Assembly: GCA_028564675.1 (NCBI GenBank)
Contig: JAOVVO010000242.1
Span: 41,818 to 105,817 of the forward strand
DNA length: 64,000 nt
Direction: 5' to 3'
Origin: Onchocerca lupi
Lineage: Eukaryota; Nematoda; Chromadorea; Rhabditida; Onchocercidae
Part shown: positions 61,022 through 64,000 of the stretch, piece by piece
Numbering within the stretch: the first letter of the stretch is position 1
Layout: each line of letters opens with the position of its first letter
The notes under the pieces: model-generated
The model's input: the letters and a program-made list of their open reading frames with translations, nothing else
Told to the model about the DNA's origin: nothing
Databases searched by the model: none
Made by a program: the position numbers and the translations under genes

Positions 61022-62186
61022 CAAAACATTAAAAATACAAAAATTTTCGATCAATATAGACATTTTACATTTGAACAGCAAGAAATTATAAGCTCTACAA
61101 ATTATTAATAGGAATTCATTCCAAAATTATAGATTTAACCATTTTAATTCCAAATATAATTGATTTAATCAAATTTAAAAAGTAATTTTAAGTAGACTAG
61201 AACAGATCTGTCTATCAATTTAATTTTTCCTTTTCGCTAATATCATTTCAATTTTGAAGATATGGAAAAAATAAAGTGAAATGAAATAAAATTGTGAAAG
61301 AAAAAAATGTTACGATTGCTTTTCATAAATTATTTTGAACGATACAATACAGTAGTTCAAAATAAATTTATTTGATATAAAAGATATCAAAACAATGACA
61401 CTAAATATTGATTGAATAATTTTCTCCTCATTAATTACATTTAAGTTATCAATCCTATTATACGTAGGTTATCATTCTATTACACGTGGATTATCACTTC
61501 TATTACACGTGGATTGCTATTCCCAAATGGAAAACATTCAAATATGCGATCGTTTACTTTTTAGCAATTCAGCAATCAAAGTTTACAATCTCTTTCCCAT
61601 CAATTTTATTTTTTACATTATACAATGTTAGACATTTTTTTAGAACTTTGTGTTATATGAAAGACTTAAGTATTTCAGAATAACGTGTAAATTAGCATTT
61701 TTTTTAGAAAAAAAATTATTTTTTTTTGTCAATTTTACAGGATTATGTAACTCTGTTGCAGTACCATTTATTCATCATTTGTATAAATTTTGCAAAAAAA
61801 AAAACTTTGAATAAATAGCATCGCTTATCTTAGATGTAATAATCTGAGTTATATATATATGTCATATTTCAATAGCAATAAATGTAATACCATCATTTTT
61901 TTAATGAAAAACTTAAGAAAAATTTTTTCAATCTTTTTTTTTTTTAGAAAGAAATTCGCCACTAAGCAATTTTCAACCAATCATTCAGTATATTATTAAT
62001 TTGAATGTTTTTTTTTTTTTTTTTAGAATTAACAAGAAAGCACATTTATCAATATGTACTTTCATCTATTTCTTCTTTTTCTTCATCTAACTGTATCATA
62101 TACAAACTATCGTAAATTCATTAAATTTTTGATGAAAAAAAAAAAACATTTCTTTTCGAAAATTTCAAATTTTTATGCAGTTTGAG
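58158..62186. other. Intergenic region downstream of the transporter
   Basis: Highly AT-rich with T and A runs (for example T26 at 60,993-61,018). An AATAAA near 58,590 could be a distal polyadenylation signal. Open frames at 60,733-61,020 and 61,486-61,683 lack splice signals and any family resemblance. A short imperfect repeat, (T)ATTACACGTGGATTATC, occurs near 61,455-61,515. Confidence 0.5.
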
Positions 62187-62940
62187 ATGATTGATATTAT
62201 AAAATTTGAAGATGCGCAACCGCAACAAACAGAGCCGATGGATTTATCAAAATGAGTGAGGAACAAATAGAACTATTTGGCTTATCAATTTCAGAAAAGA
62301 ATGATGGAAAAATAACGAATTTACGAAACTCATCAATCCAAGAAGAGAATGAAAAAAAGAAAAGTATGATAGATGTCAAGAAAAATTAATAGGAAACTTG
62401 GAAATTAAAATGCTAAATCATACTGGAGAGAAGATACGAAGTTTTCTGGAATGTGGAAAAATTTTTAAAACGACAAACAATTGGAAATCCCATTCGCAAA
62501 TTCATACTGGTGGAAAGCTTCATCTTTGCGAAGTGTGCGGGATAAGTTTCCTTCGATTATTAGATTGCAATCTCATTTGTGTACTCATAGCAGACAAAAA
62601 CCGTACCTTTTTGAGATTTGCGGAATATTTTTCTCTCAATCATCACATTTAAAATGCTACATGCGAATTTCTATTAAAGTAAAGTCATAAAAATGCTCGA
62701 AATGCGCGAAAAGTTTCACTCGATCAGACAGTTTGAAATGATATATTCTAATGCATACCAAGGAAAAGCCGTACCAATTGCGAATTATGCGGTAAAAAAT
62801 TTTCACTATCATCTAATTTGAAAAGGCACAAGGAAAGTTACTGTAGTGGGAGGGTCGATTTCAACTGGAATGAGTCGATGCAAAAAACAGTTAGATGGAT
62901 TCGAAATTCATTATTTATTAAAATTTTTGGTAATTGTTGA
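62187..62940 (+). pseudogene. Decayed C2H2 zinc-finger gene
   Basis: Intronless. It begins ATG with a 22-codon frame carrying EPMDLSK (a PxDLS motif as bound by the CtBP corepressor) and then a TGA at 62,253. Continuing in shifted frames are NHTGEK, ECGKIFK with SHSQIHTGGK, CEVCG, then after a frameshift RLQSHLCTHSRQKP, FEICGIFFSQSSHLK, a TAA, CSKCAKSFTRSDSLK, a TGA, HTKEKPY, another shift, and CELCGKKFSLSSNLKRHKES. That makes at least five finger relics in one orientation, several lacking a Cys or His, with two or more frameshifts and at least three stops. Lack of introns suggests a processed copy or a single-exon parent. The parent gene is not in this window. Confidence 0.85.
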
Positions 62941-63355
62941 TTATCGATTTATATTAACTGATATTTTAATAATAAATATAGGAAGAAGAAAGCAATTACT
63001 ATGAATTTGACCTATAAAGAGATTTTAAATTCAGAAATTTTCCTTCATTATTTTCACCTTTTATCTTTTTCGAATTCTTTCTAGTATATCTAAAATCTTT
63101 AGTTCCTCATAACACGCAATGAATGCATTATATAAATAATCTTTTTCTGTGCATTTCAATTTCAACTTCAGAAAAGAATACACGTTAACTGTACTCCTTA
63201 CTTGAAGTAATTTTTATTAAATCAATTTTTTTAAAATTTACATTATCCGAGCAAAAAATCATTATATTTCATTGATATTTGATAATAATTTCTTGTCGGT
63301 AATTTGGATGTACAGTAATCAGAAAAAATTTCATTCTTATATATATAGTAATCAT

Positions 63356-63883
63356 TGCAATTGTCGGAGTACGGTATCGAGTTTAAGCATATCTAATCTA
63401 CAAAACTTTGTATTACAGTATGGCGCTTCATTGCCACTTTTCGCATTTATGGGTGAGAATATTTATAAGTCAGCTATTGCATTTTCACACAGTTATCCAA
63501 TTGATATACTTGGCTTTCGTGTTCCACATATGTGGGCCTATCTTGCTGCCACACGTCTTCTACAGTATGTATTTCTTGATAATTTTGTATCGCTTTTGCA
63601 TATACTGTGTTTTTCATTTAAAAATTTTTCGAAAAATTTTATTGTTCTAAAGTAACTGATGAGAAAATGTTAAAAAATGAAAGGAAATTCTTTGATAGAG
63701 TTTATTTATAGAATATATTTTTAATGAGATTGTTTTGATTAAATATTCCGGTTTCCATCGAAAAAGTCAACGATACCACAAAATATTATAGAAGTCGACG
63801 GTAGCATAAAAATGTTATTAATAATTTTGATTAAATTAATTTCTAGATGGATGTGCATTAGTTTTATATATCGGTTAAATGCT
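63356..63883 (+). pseudogene. Second partial copy of the SLC35B4-like gene (exon 7 and start of exon 8)
   Basis: Exon 7 is 63419-63564 with intact splice sites and frame (one notable change, GEN for GED before IYKS). Intron 7 follows closely, and exon 8 starts at 63,847 but after RLNA runs into an AAT repeat at 63,884. The left part is closer to the copy at 52.4 kb, while the right part matches intron 7 of the intact gene, which the first broken copy lacks. Exons 1-6 are missing on the left. Whether anything continues beyond the window is unknown. Confidence 0.8.
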
Positions 63884-63935
63884 AATAATAATAATAATAA
63901 TTGTTGACAACAATAATAATAATAATAATAATAAC

Positions 63936-64000
<65 letters not shown>
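63884..64000 (+). repeat. (AAT)n microsatellite at the window edge
   Basis: AAT units with one interruption (TTGTTGACAAC near 63,900) and one ACA variant, running to the last base. It replaces the remainder of transporter exon 8. Confidence 0.95.

Noticed and set aside
1..64000. tRNA, rRNA, CRISPR and bacterial operon features
   Set aside because: I saw no cloverleaf with the conserved T-loop, no rRNA-like tract and no spaced identical repeats; intron structure shows a eukaryotic genome.

Overview
The window looks like about 64 kb of a spirurid (probably filarial-type) nematode genome. It is very AT-rich, coding exons are short and scattered, and introns end in TTTCAG-like acceptors. Several start codons sit a few bases after a strong acceptor, as expected for spliced-leader trans-splicing. 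The proteins include nematode-style Numb, PEX14 and a tyrosine phosphatase. Almost no gene is one open frame, so the gene models here were assembled by hand from splice signals, reading phase and family conservation.

Layout: bases 1-42,700 hold seven genes, all on the minus strand. From the right end leftwards they are num-1 (Numb, 42,682 to 29,700), a protein tyrosine phosphatase (27,552 to 23,764), a short-chain dehydrogenase (19,907 to 14,828), a small unknown gene (14,029 to 13,742), two genes of an unrecognised repeated-domain family (13,339 to 7,659 and 7,515 to 4,719) and PEX14 (3,466 to 76). The small gene and the two repeat-domain genes are closely spaced (about 400 and 145 bp) and may be an operon. 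A gene-poor stretch of about 8 kb follows (42.7-50.4 kb), carrying microsatellites, homopolymers, a short terminal-inverted-repeat element and a perfect palindrome.

The right end (50.4-64 kb) is on the plus strand. It holds one intact SLC35B4-type nucleotide-sugar transporter (54,955-58,157) flanked on both sides by partial copies of itself: a broken one at 51.5-52.8 kb and a truncated one at 63.4-63.9 kb that runs into an (AAT)n repeat. Between them is a decayed C2H2 zinc-finger gene. A GC-richer patch at 50.43-50.60 kb with stem-loops, and a 22-base match to the SL1 leader at 50,734, are unexplained.

The genes do not form one pathway. They cover peroxisomal import (PEX14), asymmetric division and endocytosis (Numb), tyrosine dephosphorylation, NAD(P)-dependent oxidoreduction and Golgi/ER nucleotide-sugar transport. 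Recurring oddities are three inferred GC-AG introns in three different genes, and at least seven nearly perfect hairpins inside introns or intergenic DNA that share no common sequence. No database or folding program was used; all counts come from reading the sequence.
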